From: Bacteroidota bacterium
GTDB taxonomy: Bacteria > Bacteroidota > Ignavibacteria > Kryptoniales > JAKASW01
DNA length: 64,000 nt
Assembly: GCA_021825585.1 (NCBI GenBank)
Contig: JAKAGT010000020.1
Coordinates: 1 to 64,000 of the forward strand
Direction: 5' to 3'
Under the pieces are notes generated by a model that saw only the letters and a program-made list of their open reading frames with translations, was not told where the DNA came from and did not search any database. The translations under genes were made by a program, and so were the position numbers. Position 1 is the first letter of the stretch. Each line of letters starts with the position of its first letter. Positions 35,602 to 44,688 of the stretch are shown here, in pieces.

Positions 35602-36881
35602 TGAACCTGGCCGAGCGGGACAGCAGGGTAATCTGGCATCCGTATACTCAAATGCGGAATGCCGGGCTTCCTGTCGCGATTGTGCGGGGCGAGGGCGCGC
35701 GGCTCTACGACGAGGCCGGAAACGAGTACATCGACGCCATTTCTTCATGGTGGGTTAACGTTCATGGGCATGCACATCCATACATAGCGAAGAAGGTTGC
35801 CGAGCAGCTGGCAACGCTCGAGCACGTGATATTTGCAGGCTTTACCCACGAGCCCGCCGTGCAGCTCGCCGAACGGCTGCTGAAAATCCTTCCGGAGAAC
35901 CAGGGGAAGATATTCTATTCGGACAATGGTTCGACCGCCGTTGAAGTCGGCCTCAAGATGGCGCTTCAGTACTGGTATAACCGCGGTAAAAAGAGACAGA
36001 AGGTGGTTGTCCTGAGCAACTCATATCACGGCGATACATTCGGTGCGATGTCCGCCAGCGTGCGGGATTTGTTCACCGAGCCGTTCTGGGACCTCCTCTT
36101 CGACGTCGTGTGCATCGACTCGCCGACTGAGCGTAAGGAGAAGAATTCGATCGGGCAGTTGTCCGAGGCCCTGGAGCAAAATGATATTGCCGCATTTATT
36201 TTCGAGCCATTGCTGCAGGGGGCAGGCGGAATGATAGTGTATGATTCCGGGCCGCTCGATCAGATGATACGACTTTGCAGACAAAAGGGAGTCCCGACGA
36301 TCGCGGATGAGGTGCTGACCGGCTTCGGCCGCACAGGTAAGTTCTTTGCCTCCGATTATCTGGTGAATAAGCCCGATATCATTTGCATGTCGAAAGGGCT
36401 GACCGGCGGGACGATGGCTTTGGGTGCAACTTCATGCACGAATGAAATTTACCGTGGCTTCCTGTCCGACGACAGGCGGAAAAGCTTCTTCCATGGGCAT
36501 TCGTATACGGGAAACCCGATAGCGTGTGCGGCTGCGCTGGCCAGCCTTGATCTGTTCGACAGACGGGAGACCTGGGAGAATGTCAGGCGAATTGAGAGTC
36601 AGCACAGGGCATTCCTGAACCGCATCAAGGGACACCCACGCGTGAAAAATTCACGCCAGATCGGGACGATACTTGCCTTTGACGTCGTGAATGAAGGGGA
36701 GACTAACTACCTCAACGAGCTGAGGGACTGGATGAACGATTACTGCGTAAGCCGCCGCATCATCATCCGGCCGCTTGGGAACGTGATGTATCTCATTCCC
36801 CCATATTGTATTACCGCAGAAGATCTCGATAAAGTGTACTCGACACTATTTTCCATGCTCGATGACATCGGGACGCAATGA
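35601..36881 (+). CDS. bioA: Adenosylmethionine-8-amino-7-oxononanoate aminotransferase BioA
   Basis: 426 residues. A PLP aminotransferase that converts KAPA to DAPA using SAM as amino donor. Markers are W-H-P-Y-T-Q-M near the N-terminus, S-S-W-W-V-N-V-H-G-H-A-H-P, Y-S-D-N-G-S-T-A-V-E, the Asp in D-E-V-L-T-G-F-G-R-T-G, and the Schiff-base Lys in M-S-K-G-L-T-G-G. It is fourth in the operon, with a one-base overlap with bioD. A 103-base gap separates it from the ketoacyl synthase. Confidence 0.96.
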   Translation: MNLAERDSRVIWHPYTQMRNAGLPVAIVRGEGARLYDEAGNEYIDAISSWWVNVHGHAHPYIAKKVAEQLATLEHVIFAGFTHEPAVQLAERLLKILPENQGKIFYSDNGSTAVEVGLKMALQYWYNRGKKRQKVVVLSNSYHGDTFGAMSASVRDLFTEPFWDLLFDVVCIDSPTERKEKNSIGQLSEALEQNDIAAFIFEPLLQGAGGMIVYDSGPLDQMIRLCRQKGVPTIADEVLTGFGRTGKFFASDYLVNKPDIICMSKGLTGGTMALGATSCTNEIYRGFLSDDRRKSFFHGHSYTGNPIACAAALASLDLFDRRETWENVRRIESQHRAFLNRIKGHPRVKNSRQIGTILAFDVVNEGETNYLNELRDWMNDYCVSRRIIIRPLGNVMYLIPPYCITAEDLDKVYSTLFSMLDDIGTQ

Positions 36882-36984
36882 CCGCGCGCGGTCGTCGGCG
36901 GAAGATATCCGGACATGCAGAGGTTGTGTCCATAGTTGCTCCTTACCGAAACAATGGATACTTTAAAGACAGCTTGGTTCATAT

Positions 36985-38208
36985 TTGGTGCTTAAGAACA
37001 ATTATCATATTACCATAACCGGCATGGGGTCCATATCCTCGCTCGGATACAGTTCCGACGAAGTATGGCAGGCATACCTCCTGAGAGAATCCTTTCTGAA
37101 ATCCGAGCCGTTCGACAACGAGAACTTCTCAGTCGCACGGCTATCTAAGGCATCCGAAGATATTCTCAAGGCTCTTCGGATAGAAGAAGCCGCCCACCGC
37201 TACCTCGACAGGACAGTGTTGATGGCGATGCATTGTGCGAGAGAGGCGGTCGAGCAGGCGGGCTGGACGCGCTCAGACATCGGCTATAGAACAGGGGTGA
37301 ACATCGGCTCCTCGAGAGGCGCAACGGCGCTCCTCGAGGAACTCCACGCGGCATATCTTCGGAATCCTTCGAATCGGATTTTCCCGCTTACATCTCCGAT
37401 GACAACGCTCGGCAATATTTCAAGCAGTGTGGCGAGGGATATCGGCGCCGCGGGTCCGGAGATCAGCCACTCGGTCACTTGCAGCACTGCGCTCCATGCG
37501 GTATTCAACGGGATCGCCTGGATGAAGGCTGGTTTCGCCGACCGTTTTATCGTTGGAGGCGCGGAGGCTCCGCTCACCGGGTTCACTGTAGCGCAAATGA
37601 AGGCACTCCGCATTTATACTAACGATTCCGATGCCGAGTATCCTTCGCGTCCCTGTTCGTCCGAGAGGCCACCTGTCTCGACAATGGCGCTGGGCGAGGG
37701 AGCGGCGCTCTTTGCCATGGAAAAAATAACGGACGAGGAACTCGGTGATAGTAAAGATCGGGTTCTCGGAATCGTTGATTCCTTCGGATACGGACTCGAG
37801 GCTCCGGAAACTGCAACTTCCATATCCGAGGAGGGCGCAGCACTTGCAAGCGCGATGAACATGGCGTTAGACAACATGGCGTCCCATAATCCTGTAGACC
37901 TTGTTATTCTGCATGCGCCCGGTACGATCAAAGGAGACTGCAGTGAGCTTAACGCAATCAAATCTGTATTTGGGAGCGAGCTGCCGATTCTCGCATCCAA
38001 CAAATGGTTCATCGGCCACACATTCGGGGCCTCTGCAGCATTGAGCCTGGAATATGCGCTGCTGATGCTGGATAATGACGATTACGCAGAATTCCCTTAT
38101 CCCGTCGTGTTCAAGAACAGCCGCAGGCCTATTAGGAAGATAATGATCAATGCGGCGGGATTCGGCGGAAATGCCGCAAGTCTGATAGTCTCGAAACCGG
38201 CCGGCTGA
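36985..38208 (+). CDS. Beta-ketoacyl-ACP synthase (FabF-like) following the biotin operon
   Basis: 407 residues of thiolase fold. The active-site Cys is in H-S-V-T-C-S-T-A-L-H-A; the two histidines are in L-H-A-P-G-T (usually HGTGT) and F-I-G-H-T-F-G-A-S-A-A; a Lys lies in S-N-K-W. So the Cys-His-His triad of condensing KAS enzymes is complete. The start is a TTG at 36985 or the adjoining GTG at 36988; no ATG fits, and the ribosome site is weak. It sits behind bioB-F-D-A in the same direction with no acyl carrier protein or other fatty-acid gene nearby, so a part in making the pimeloyl precursor is possible. A general fatty-acid role cannot be excluded. Confidence 0.85.
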   Translation: MVLKNNYHITITGMGSISSLGYSSDEVWQAYLLRESFLKSEPFDNENFSVARLSKASEDILKALRIEEAAHRYLDRTVLMAMHCAREAVEQAGWTRSDIGYRTGVNIGSSRGATALLEELHAAYLRNPSNRIFPLTSPMTTLGNISSSVARDIGAAGPEISHSVTCSTALHAVFNGIAWMKAGFADRFIVGGAEAPLTGFTVAQMKALRIYTNDSDAEYPSRPCSSERPPVSTMALGEGAALFAMEKITDEELGDSKDRVLGIVDSFGYGLEAPETATSISEEGAALASAMNMALDNMASHNPVDLVILHAPGTIKGDCSELNAIKSVFGSELPILASNKWFIGHTFGASAALSLEYALLMLDNDDYAEFPYPVVFKNSRRPIRKIMINAAGFGGNAASLIVSKPAG

Positions 38209-38228
38209 TCGATTGTCGAGAGACTGAA

Positions 38229-39260
38229 ATGGCATCGAGGATAACCATTTACGAGATTGCGAGGGCCGCCGGTGTCGGAATCGGTACGGTATCCCGTGTT
38301 CTGAACAATCATCCGAGCGTGACTCCCGAGACTCGGCAGAAGGTCAGAGACGTGATGAGAAGAATGCGGTATCAGCCTCACACTTACGCACAGCGCCTCG
38401 CGCGACATCATTCGGAGACTATTTGTGCCGTGATACCGTTCTTTACAAACTATTTCTTCGCCGAAATCCTGCGCGGGGTCCAGGAGGGAATTGGCCGGCT
38501 CGGATACGATCTTGTCCTCTTCGGTGTCAATGATGTTAGTCAGGCCGAATCGAGTATTGCGCGGGCGCTCCAGCGCGGCAGGGTGGACGGCATGCTATTC
38601 TTCTCAATGAGACTTCCTGAAAAAGTCGTGCCGAGGCTTAGAGAGGCCAGATTGCCGATTGTCCTGGTGGACAGCTACCATCCTGATTTCGATTCCGTCA
38701 GCGTGGCAAACGCCAATGGCGCGTACGACGCGACGGAGCATCTTTTAAGTCTCGGACACTGCAGGATAGGAATGATCACCGCATCTCAGTTGAGTATCTC
38801 CGCCGGGGAACGACTGGACGGGTACAAGCGTGCTCTTGAGAAAAACGGCATCAGGTATTCGAAGGAGCTTGTAAAAGCGGGTGCTAACACGAAAGAGCAC
38901 GGATTCAACAGAGAAGCAGGCTGCGAGGCGATGTCGGATTTCGTCAGGATGGGATCGGAAATGCCGAGCGCATTTTTCGTGTCATCGGACATACAGGCTA
39001 TCGGTGCACTCGCAGCGCTGTCGGAACATAGCTTAAGAGTGCCGGACGATGTGTCGATCGTCGGCTTCGACGATATCGAACTGGCTGAGCATCTCAGGCT
39101 GACGACGATGCGACAGCCGATGTACGAGATGGGCGAGACGGCGGTCGAACGACTGAGAGCAAGGATGGAAGACCCGGATATGGATGTCTTGCACAGGACG
39201 TTCTCTCCACAACTCATAGTGAGAGATACATGCGGTCCATTTATTGTGAAAGGAAGGTAG
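38229..39260 (+). CDS. LacI-family transcriptional regulator
   Basis: 343 residues. The N-terminal helix-turn-helix I-T-I-Y-E-I-A-R-A-A-G-V-G-I-G-T-V-S-R-V-L-N-N-H-P-S-V and hinge are typical LacI. A periplasmic-binding-protein-like effector domain follows (I-C-A-V-I-P-F-F-T-N-Y-F-F-A-E, V-D-G-M-L-F-F, S-I-V-G-F-D-D-I-E-L-A). Such regulators usually sense sugars or nucleotides. It is 20 bases after the ketoacyl synthase, so probably cotranscribed with it, but no sugar genes are near and the ligand is unknown. A strong hairpin follows at 39305. Confidence 0.9.
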   Translation: MASRITIYEIARAAGVGIGTVSRVLNNHPSVTPETRQKVRDVMRRMRYQPHTYAQRLARHHSETICAVIPFFTNYFFAEILRGVQEGIGRLGYDLVLFGVNDVSQAESSIARALQRGRVDGMLFFSMRLPEKVVPRLREARLPIVLVDSYHPDFDSVSVANANGAYDATEHLLSLGHCRIGMITASQLSISAGERLDGYKRALEKNGIRYSKELVKAGANTKEHGFNREAGCEAMSDFVRMGSEMPSAFFVSSDIQAIGALAALSEHSLRVPDDVSIVGFDDIELAEHLRLTTMRQPMYEMGETAVERLRARMEDPDMDVLHRTFSPQLIVRDTCGPFIVKGR

Positions 39261-39304
39261 GACAGAAGAGATGGCTCCTTTCACAGCCTCCTACTAAATA
39301 ACAA

Positions 39305-39343
39305 AAGCCGGATGAGTGCGCTTCCGCACGAACCATCCGGCTT
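39305..39343 (-). terminator. Intrinsic terminator between convergent genes
   Basis: Arms AAGCCGGAT / ATCCGGCTT (39305-39313, 39335-39343) enclose an inner stem GTGCG-cttc-CGCAC. On the minus strand the hairpin is followed by TTTTGTTATTT, a proper U-tract, so it terminates the large Asp-box gene. It may also stop the LacI transcript from the other side, though no U-tract follows there. Confidence 0.85.
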
Positions 39344-39369
39344 CGTTGGTATTAAAGAATATCCAGAAA

Positions 39370-42300
39370 CTACATGCTGCCCTTGGGTGCCGTAGCTTCT
39401 ATTTTATGCCAACGGGCAAGCAGCACATCAAGCTGTTTCCTCAGGTGATTGTAGACTTCTGTCTCACCCTGGGTGGGTGCTGCATCCACGCCTTGTATTG
39501 CGGTCACTACGCTCGCCAGATCTTCACCTATTCCGACCAGATTGGGTTTGCCTTTTTGTGCTATCTCCTCAATGGAAGCGACAGTTGAAGCTGGCAATGA
39601 ATTTTTCTTGTTGCTTAGCAAATCAGTCGCGGTTTTGTGCGCTGAGACAGTCTGGTCTAAAGCTGCATCTATTGATTTCTCTAGGCTCAGCTGGATGCCC
39701 AGATCTTTCGTCGTGACTTTCACTCTCGGGTCCATCTTGACTTCAAACGGCTCCGTGTAACTTTTACCATTAACCGTCAGAGTTACGGTATACTTTCCCG
39801 GGAGCACAAGGGGACCTTCCGGATCGAGCGGAGTCCCGCCGTCATCGTCCCACACCGCAGAAATCGAGTAATGATACGTGAAGGCGGAAGGGCGGGGATA
39901 TCGGAGGTCCCAGACGAACCGGTGTTCGCCTGCTGTGGCCGAAGGGATTTCCACTGGCTTGACCCATTCCTTCTGGAAATACCGGTGAGAGGGCAGCTTC
40001 GCGGCGGCTTCGTCGCTCGAATATTTGTTGATGATATTCCCCTTCGCGTCGCGGATAGTCAGGACAACGGGGCCCTGCACATTGTCCTTCAGCCAGTAGT
40101 CGATAATCGCTCCGGTCGGAGGATTCTGTCCGAGAGCCGTCTCCGGGGGCCAGGGTGTATCCTTGTTCTCATCTGCCCGGACGCGAATGGCAACGGACGG
40201 GTGGAACAGGTGGACTGGCTGTGAAGCTAACTTCGAGCTGATTTCGCGCAAAGGCTCGACGTCATCCAGAATCCAGATACCTCTTCCTTGAGTGCCCGCG
40301 ACCAGATCGTTACCATGTACGACGAGGTCGTTGACGCAAACCGTTGGGAAGTTGAGCGTCAAAGGCTGCCAGTGTGCTCCGTCATTGAATGAGACATATA
40401 CGCTGCGATTAGTCGCCGCGTAAAGCAGCCCTGGTTTAACGTCGTCACACCGAACTGAATTGGTGAACTCGTCGGCGGGAAGCCCGTCGGTAATGGTCTG
40501 CCAGGTTTTACCGCCGTCAGTTGTTTTAAGTATGAGCGGTTTCATATAACCGAGGCGCTGGATGTTGACGGCAGCGTATGCTACTTTTGTGGAGAAGTAC
40601 GACGGATCGATCGCGTCTATTCTTGCCCAGAGCGGTACGGAAGGTGGAGTCACATTTTTCCAGTGGAGGCCGCCGTCGGTAGTTACCTGAATCAGCCCAT
40701 CATCGGTACCAACCCATATGACATTTTGCGCTATCGGCGATGGTGCAATGCAGAAAATGACTCCGTATCCCGCGTCCCGCGCCTGCGTCCGGTCGGGATT
40801 GAAGTAGTCCTTCGCTCCGGCTTCCTTCCCGGTAAGATCGGGGCTGATTTGTTTCCAGCTATTGCCATTGTCAGTCGATCTGAAAAGGTACTGGTTCGCC
40901 ACGTACAAAGCGTGGTCTCCTGCGTGCGAAAAGACAAGCGGTGTGATCCATGTGTATCTGTACTTGACGGTCGATTCGCGCGCGCCGTATGTAGACAACG
41001 GCCAGGGAGAAATTTCTTGGACCTGTCGTGTGGTATTGTTGAATCGGGAGAAATGTCCTCCGAGTCCGCTTCCGAACACCAGGTTTGGATCGCCCGGCTT
41101 AGGTACGTCGTAGTCACGTTCATCTCCGCCGACCGGGTGCCAATCGCGCAGGCCGATGACGCCGTACGGTCCGCGGCTGAGTATTCCGACGGTGCCGTTG
41201 TCCTGCTGCCCTCCGTAAATTTTATAAGGGAACTGGTCGTCGACCGCAATATGATAGAATTGTCCGGTCGGCTGGTTGTACCAGCTTGACCATGTATTTC
41301 CGCTATCGACGCTGACGGCGCACCCCTGGTCGGAGCAGGCCATCATATACTGCGTGTTTGCAGGATTGATCCAGAGGAAGTGATAGTCATCACCGCCCGG
41401 CGAGCCTCTGAAAATCATGAAATGTTTCCCGCCGTCGGTGGACTTGTGAATCGAGCGGTCCATGACATACACCGTGTTCGGATTCTTCGGATCTACGATG
41501 ACTCGGCTGAAGTAGTTGTTGGCGAGCCCGGGATCATGGTTAACCCAGTCCCAGGTCGCTCCGCCGTCGCTCGATCTGTACAGACCATTATGTCCATCGG
41601 ATGAGATGATTGTGGCGTACACAATTTGTCCGTCGCTGCCAGGCGCAACTGCAAGTCCAATGCGGCCATAGTCACCCGCAGGGAGGCCGCCGCCCGTGAG
41701 TTTCGCCCAATGCTCTCCGCCGTCAGTGCTCTTGTAGATTCCCGAGCCTGGTCCGGTTTGCGGCATGAAGTAGTCGAGCCACGGATGAGCCTGCATTTGC
41801 CAGAGCGCCGCGTAGACGGTTGCAGGATGATCGGGATCAAATGAAAGATCAACTGCACCCGTGCTGTCGTCGACAAACAGTACTTTCTGCCATCTCTGTC
41901 CGCCATTTGTCGTCAGGAATACTCCTCGTTCAGAATTGGGTGCAAAGACATTTCCCAGTGCCGCCACAAGCACGCGGTTCGGATCTTTAGGATCGATGAG
42001 GATACGGCCGATATGAAGTGTCTTGTCGAGTCCGACGTTTTTCCACGTCTTTCCGCCGTCGCTGGAGCGGTAAACTCCGTCACCTGCAAGCATATCGTAC
42101 CTGAAGGCGACCTGGCCGGTTCCGACATATATGACGTTCGGGTTAGAGAGGGAAACGTCTATTGCGCCGACGGTTGAAGCGCCCTGGTGCTGCATCAGAG
42201 GCTGCCAGGTTCGCCCGGCATCTACGGTTTTCCAGACACCGCCTCCAGCGGCGCCAAAATAGAATGTGTTGGGCTCATTCGGAATTCCGGCGCCCATAGT

Positions 42301-42507
42301 AGCCCAGCCGGCGCGGTACGGGCCGACGAAGCGCCAGCGCAATCCCGCATAAGTTTGTTCACTTACTCCCTGTGCCATGATTATCTGCGGCATGATCAGA
42401 AGCAGCATTGCTGCCGAAGAAAGTACAATTGTGAAGAGAAGGGTCCGGTTGGACTCGCGGCTTCGGTCAGAACGCGATGGAAGGAGAAGTGATACTCGTT
42501 TTTTCAT
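39370..42507 (-). CDS. Large exported Asp-box (BNR/VPS10-like) beta-propeller protein
   Basis: 1045 residues. An N-terminal hydrophobic export segment (about 22-45, ending MAQG) precedes tandem propellers with at least ten Asp-box repeats of the form S-x-D-x-G-x-T-W (KTVDAGRTWQ, RSSDGGKTWK, KSTDGGEHWA, RSSDGGATWD, RSTDNGNSWK, KTTDGGKTWQ and others). The last 300 residues hold a fibronectin-like stretch (T-G-A-I-I-D-Y-W-L; P-G-K-Y-T-V-T-L-T-V-N-G) and a helical tail. This family is often labelled glycosyl hydrolase or sortilin-like, but Asp-boxes are structural and no catalytic sialidase residues can be identified, so an enzyme call is not justified. AAGGATG precedes the ATG. Confidence 0.85.
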   Translation of the reverse strand: MKKRVSLLLPSRSDRSRESNRTLLFTIVLSSAAMLLLIMPQIIMAQGVSEQTYAGLRWRFVGPYRAGWATMGAGIPNEPNTFYFGAAGGGVWKTVDAGRTWQPLMQHQGASTVGAIDVSLSNPNVIYVGTGQVAFRYDMLAGDGVYRSSDGGKTWKNVGLDKTLHIGRILIDPKDPNRVLVAALGNVFAPNSERGVFLTTNGGQRWQKVLFVDDSTGAVDLSFDPDHPATVYAALWQMQAHPWLDYFMPQTGPGSGIYKSTDGGEHWAKLTGGGLPAGDYGRIGLAVAPGSDGQIVYATIISSDGHNGLYRSSDGGATWDWVNHDPGLANNYFSRVIVDPKNPNTVYVMDRSIHKSTDGGKHFMIFRGSPGGDDYHFLWINPANTQYMMACSDQGCAVSVDSGNTWSSWYNQPTGQFYHIAVDDQFPYKIYGGQQDNGTVGILSRGPYGVIGLRDWHPVGGDERDYDVPKPGDPNLVFGSGLGGHFSRFNNTTRQVQEISPWPLSTYGARESTVKYRYTWITPLVFSHAGDHALYVANQYLFRSTDNGNSWKQISPDLTGKEAGAKDYFNPDRTQARDAGYGVIFCIAPSPIAQNVIWVGTDDGLIQVTTDGGLHWKNVTPPSVPLWARIDAIDPSYFSTKVAYAAVNIQRLGYMKPLILKTTDGGKTWQTITDGLPADEFTNSVRCDDVKPGLLYAATNRSVYVSFNDGAHWQPLTLNFPTVCVNDLVVHGNDLVAGTQGRGIWILDDVEPLREISSKLASQPVHLFHPSVAIRVRADENKDTPWPPETALGQNPPTGAIIDYWLKDNVQGPVVLTIRDAKGNIINKYSSDEAAAKLPSHRYFQKEWVKPVEIPSATAGEHRFVWDLRYPRPSAFTYHYSISAVWDDDGGTPLDPEGPLVLPGKYTVTLTVNGKSYTEPFEVKMDPRVKVTTKDLGIQLSLEKSIDAALDQTVSAHKTATDLLSNKKNSLPASTVASIEEIAQKGKPNLVGIGEDLASVVTAIQGVDAAPTQGETEVYNHLRKQLDVLLARWHKIEATAPKGSM

Positions 42508-42917
42508 AATGACATCCTTCGCTGTTTAATGGTATTTGATGTAAAAACATATATGGTTAAGGGCTGGTTCCGCTACGGTAAGGTAAGACAAGAGGTTGGG
42601 AGCAAGTGGAATAAAGTATCGTGGCTGGTATCTTGGCATCTCTTCTTTCATCTGCTGTGGCAGGAATACCCGACAAGTTAAAAGGGGGCAATAATTTTTG
42701 CAACATTGATCGCTCGCCCCCTTGACTTTACAAATGGAAGAAAAATCATGTAAGACCCGAGAGGTTCTGCTGAATAGTTACAAATCAGGAAAGGGATACA
42801 AAGCGGATCCCTACGGCAGCTGGGTTCAATTAGCCCCGAACCCACTTCTCTCGTTTCTGTGTCACGGGACATAGCAGAATGCGGCAGAAGGTGGGAAGGA
42901 AAAGATTTGTAACCCAG
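42508..42917. other. Spacer upstream of the Asp-box gene, with a 13-base copy of tRNA sequence
   Basis: 410 bases without a gene. It should contain the Asp-box gene promoter, which I could not assign. CCCCGAACCCACT at 42834-42846 is an exact copy of the T-arm/variable-loop region of the neighbouring tRNA gene (42938-42950). Confidence 0.5.
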
Positions 42918-42990
42918 TGCGTCACCGGGGACTCGAACCCCGAACCCACTGATTAAGAGTCAGTTGCTCTACCAGTTGAGCTAGTGACGC
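42918..42990 (-). tRNA. tRNA-Lys (anticodon CTT)
   Basis: A complete 73-nt cloverleaf: acceptor GCGTCAC/GTGACGC, D-stem GCTC/GAGC, anticodon stem ACTGA/TCAGT with loop CTCTTAA (anticodon CTT), five-base variable loop, T-stem CGGGG/CCCCG with TTCGAGT loop, discriminator A. The CCA end is not encoded. Confidence 0.96.
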
Positions 42991-43285
42991 GTGGCAATTA
43001 ATATAAATACCGGAGGCAGGAAAATCAATGTGAAAATCGAGTTTTGGTCGTCTGACTGTGCGTTTACCATCGCACGTAGAAGCACGGTTAACGGAAAGAC
43101 TGATATATCATCCGAGACGGTGCGGGTTGGATTGATTTTTCTTCGAAGGATAGAGAGATTGTGTCATGATAGCGCGCGATTTGTGTCACAAGTCTGGGCA
43201 CCAGCTCCTATCATATCAATTCTATTGTGTGGTCTCGTTCCGAATCTGCCGTTACAGCGGCGGACATTCAGAAGAGTATAGTAAT

Positions 43286-43317
43286 CTTCTCGGCATTGTG
43301 CTGAGAAGTCTGATTTT
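43286..43317 (+). promoter_or_regulatory. Terminator-like hairpin in the leader of the sulfur amino acid gene
   Basis: CTTCTCGGC (43286-43294) pairs with GCTGAGAAG (43300-43308, one G-U), with a five-base loop and then TCTGATTTTT. It lies about 30 bases before the start codon, and the region 42991-43285 upstream holds no gene on this strand, so it may be an attenuator or simply an end signal for an unseen transcript. I saw no recognised SAM riboswitch in the leader. Confidence 0.4.
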
Positions 43318-43347
43318 TCAATCGACAACCCCAAAAGGAGTACTCGT

Positions 43348-44688
43348 ATGAAACAGACCAAGGCAAAACCGAAAGTCAACAGGAAAGAACTCCTCGTCTC
43401 AAACGATTACAGCACAGAGACACACCTTATCTACGGAAAAGCTTATACAGAAAAGTGGGACTACTCGCACCATCTCGTCCCGCCCATCACCGCCAGCGCA
43501 ACATTCAGACTTGAGTCTGCCGAGCGGGGAGCACAGGGCTTCGTAGAGTTTGCACACACGGTCGAAGGAAAAGAAGTCTCGAAGCAGGCGCCCATTTACA
43601 TTTACGACCGGCTCGGCGAGCCGAACAAGGATTTACTCGAAGATAATCTGGCCCTGGCTGAATCGGCTGATGCGTGCGTCACTTTCAGCAGCGGAATGGG
43701 GGCGATAGCCGCGGCGCTGGGAATCCTCACCGCGCCCGGCAATCAGATAGTGTCCCACAAGACACTTTACGGATGTACATATGAATTGCTGACGCTCTGG
43801 TACCCGCGGTATCAGATCGACGTGAAGTTTGTAGACCTGCTGAACCTGAACAGTCTGAAGAAAGCAATTACTCCTGCCACGCGGGTCGTCTATTTTGAGA
43901 CTCCGGTGAATCCCACCCTTGATCTGATAGACATCGGAGCTATATCGGAGATAGTAAAAGCTGAGAACGAGAAGAGGAAGAAGGACAACCGCGTCAGCGT
44001 CGTTGTAGACAATACCTTCGCAACTCCATTCTGCCAGCGCCCGATAGAACTGGGAGCGGATTTTGTGGTGCATTCCCTGACCAAGAATATCGGTGGATTC
44101 GGGACGGATGTCGGCGGGGCCGTGGCCGGGCCGCTCTGGAGCAGAGACAGGCTTCTCTTATACAGAAAAGATTTCGGCGCCGTTTTGGGCACTAAGAACG
44201 CATGGGATGCTTTAGTATACGGCCTCCCTACTCTCGCCACGCGGCTAAGGAGGCAACAGGAGACAGCCATTGAGATAGCCAGGTTCCTTGCGGGACATCC
44301 TAAAGTTGAGATGGTCAATTACCCCGGACTGGAAGGCTTCAAACAGCATGTGCTGGCGAAGAAACAGATGCGTGACTTCGATGGGAACTTTGCGCCCGGT
44401 TCTATGATTTACTTTATAATGAAGGGTAGGACGCCGGAAGAAAGCCGGTGTCATGCTGAGAAACTGATCAACTCGCTCGCCAAGAATGCATATACGATAA
44501 CATTGGCGGTAAGCCTGGGCAACATCCGGACCCTTGTTGAACATCCCGGAAGCATGACACATGCGGCAATCCCCGCTTCCGAGCAGGTTAAGAAGGGACT
44601 CGACCCGGGAGGGATGAGGCTTTCGATCGGGCTAGAAAAAGTCGAAGACATTATAAGAGATTTGCGAGAGGCGCTGAACAAAATTTGA
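43348..44688 (+). CDS. PLP-dependent trans-sulfuration-family enzyme (methionine gamma-lyase/cystathionine gamma-synthase type)
   Basis: 446 residues, longer than the usual ~400 because of an N-terminal extension and a C-terminal insertion. F-S-S-G-M-G-A-I-A-A-A-L binds the PLP phosphate; Y-G-C-T-Y-E-L-L, V-V-V-D-N-T-F-A-T-P (PLP Asp) and H-S-L-T-K-N-I-G-G (Schiff-base Lys) are the other family motifs. The family includes methionine gamma-lyase, cystathionine gamma-lyase/synthase and O-acylhomoserine sulfhydrylase; the reaction cannot be chosen from the motifs. AAAAGGAG precedes the ATG. Its TGA overlaps the TTG start of the next gene by four bases. Confidence 0.88.
   Translation: MKQTKAKPKVNRKELLVSNDYSTETHLIYGKAYTEKWDYSHHLVPPITASATFRLESAERGAQGFVEFAHTVEGKEVSKQAPIYIYDRLGEPNKDLLEDNLALAESADACVTFSSGMGAIAAALGILTAPGNQIVSHKTLYGCTYELLTLWYPRYQIDVKFVDLLNLNSLKKAITPATRVVYFETPVNPTLDLIDIGAISEIVKAENEKRKKDNRVSVVVDNTFATPFCQRPIELGADFVVHSLTKNIGGFGTDVGGAVAGPLWSRDRLLLYRKDFGAVLGTKNAWDALVYGLPTLATRLRRQQETAIEIARFLAGHPKVEMVNYPGLEGFKQHVLAKKQMRDFDGNFAPGSMIYFIMKGRTPEESRCHAEKLINSLAKNAYTITLAVSLGNIRTLVEHPGSMTHAAIPASEQVKKGLDPGGMRLSIGLEKVEDIIRDLREALNKI

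Noticed and set aside
40663-41289. 208-codon plus-strand frame inside the Asp-box gene
   Set aside because: It lies antisense to a well-supported 1045-residue protein with clear repeats. Its translation has no domain or signal and no ribosome site.
43000-43347. SAM-I or SAM-II riboswitch before the trans-sulfuration enzyme
   Set aside because: I looked for the conserved core sequences of both classes and did not find them. Only a terminator-like hairpin can be supported.
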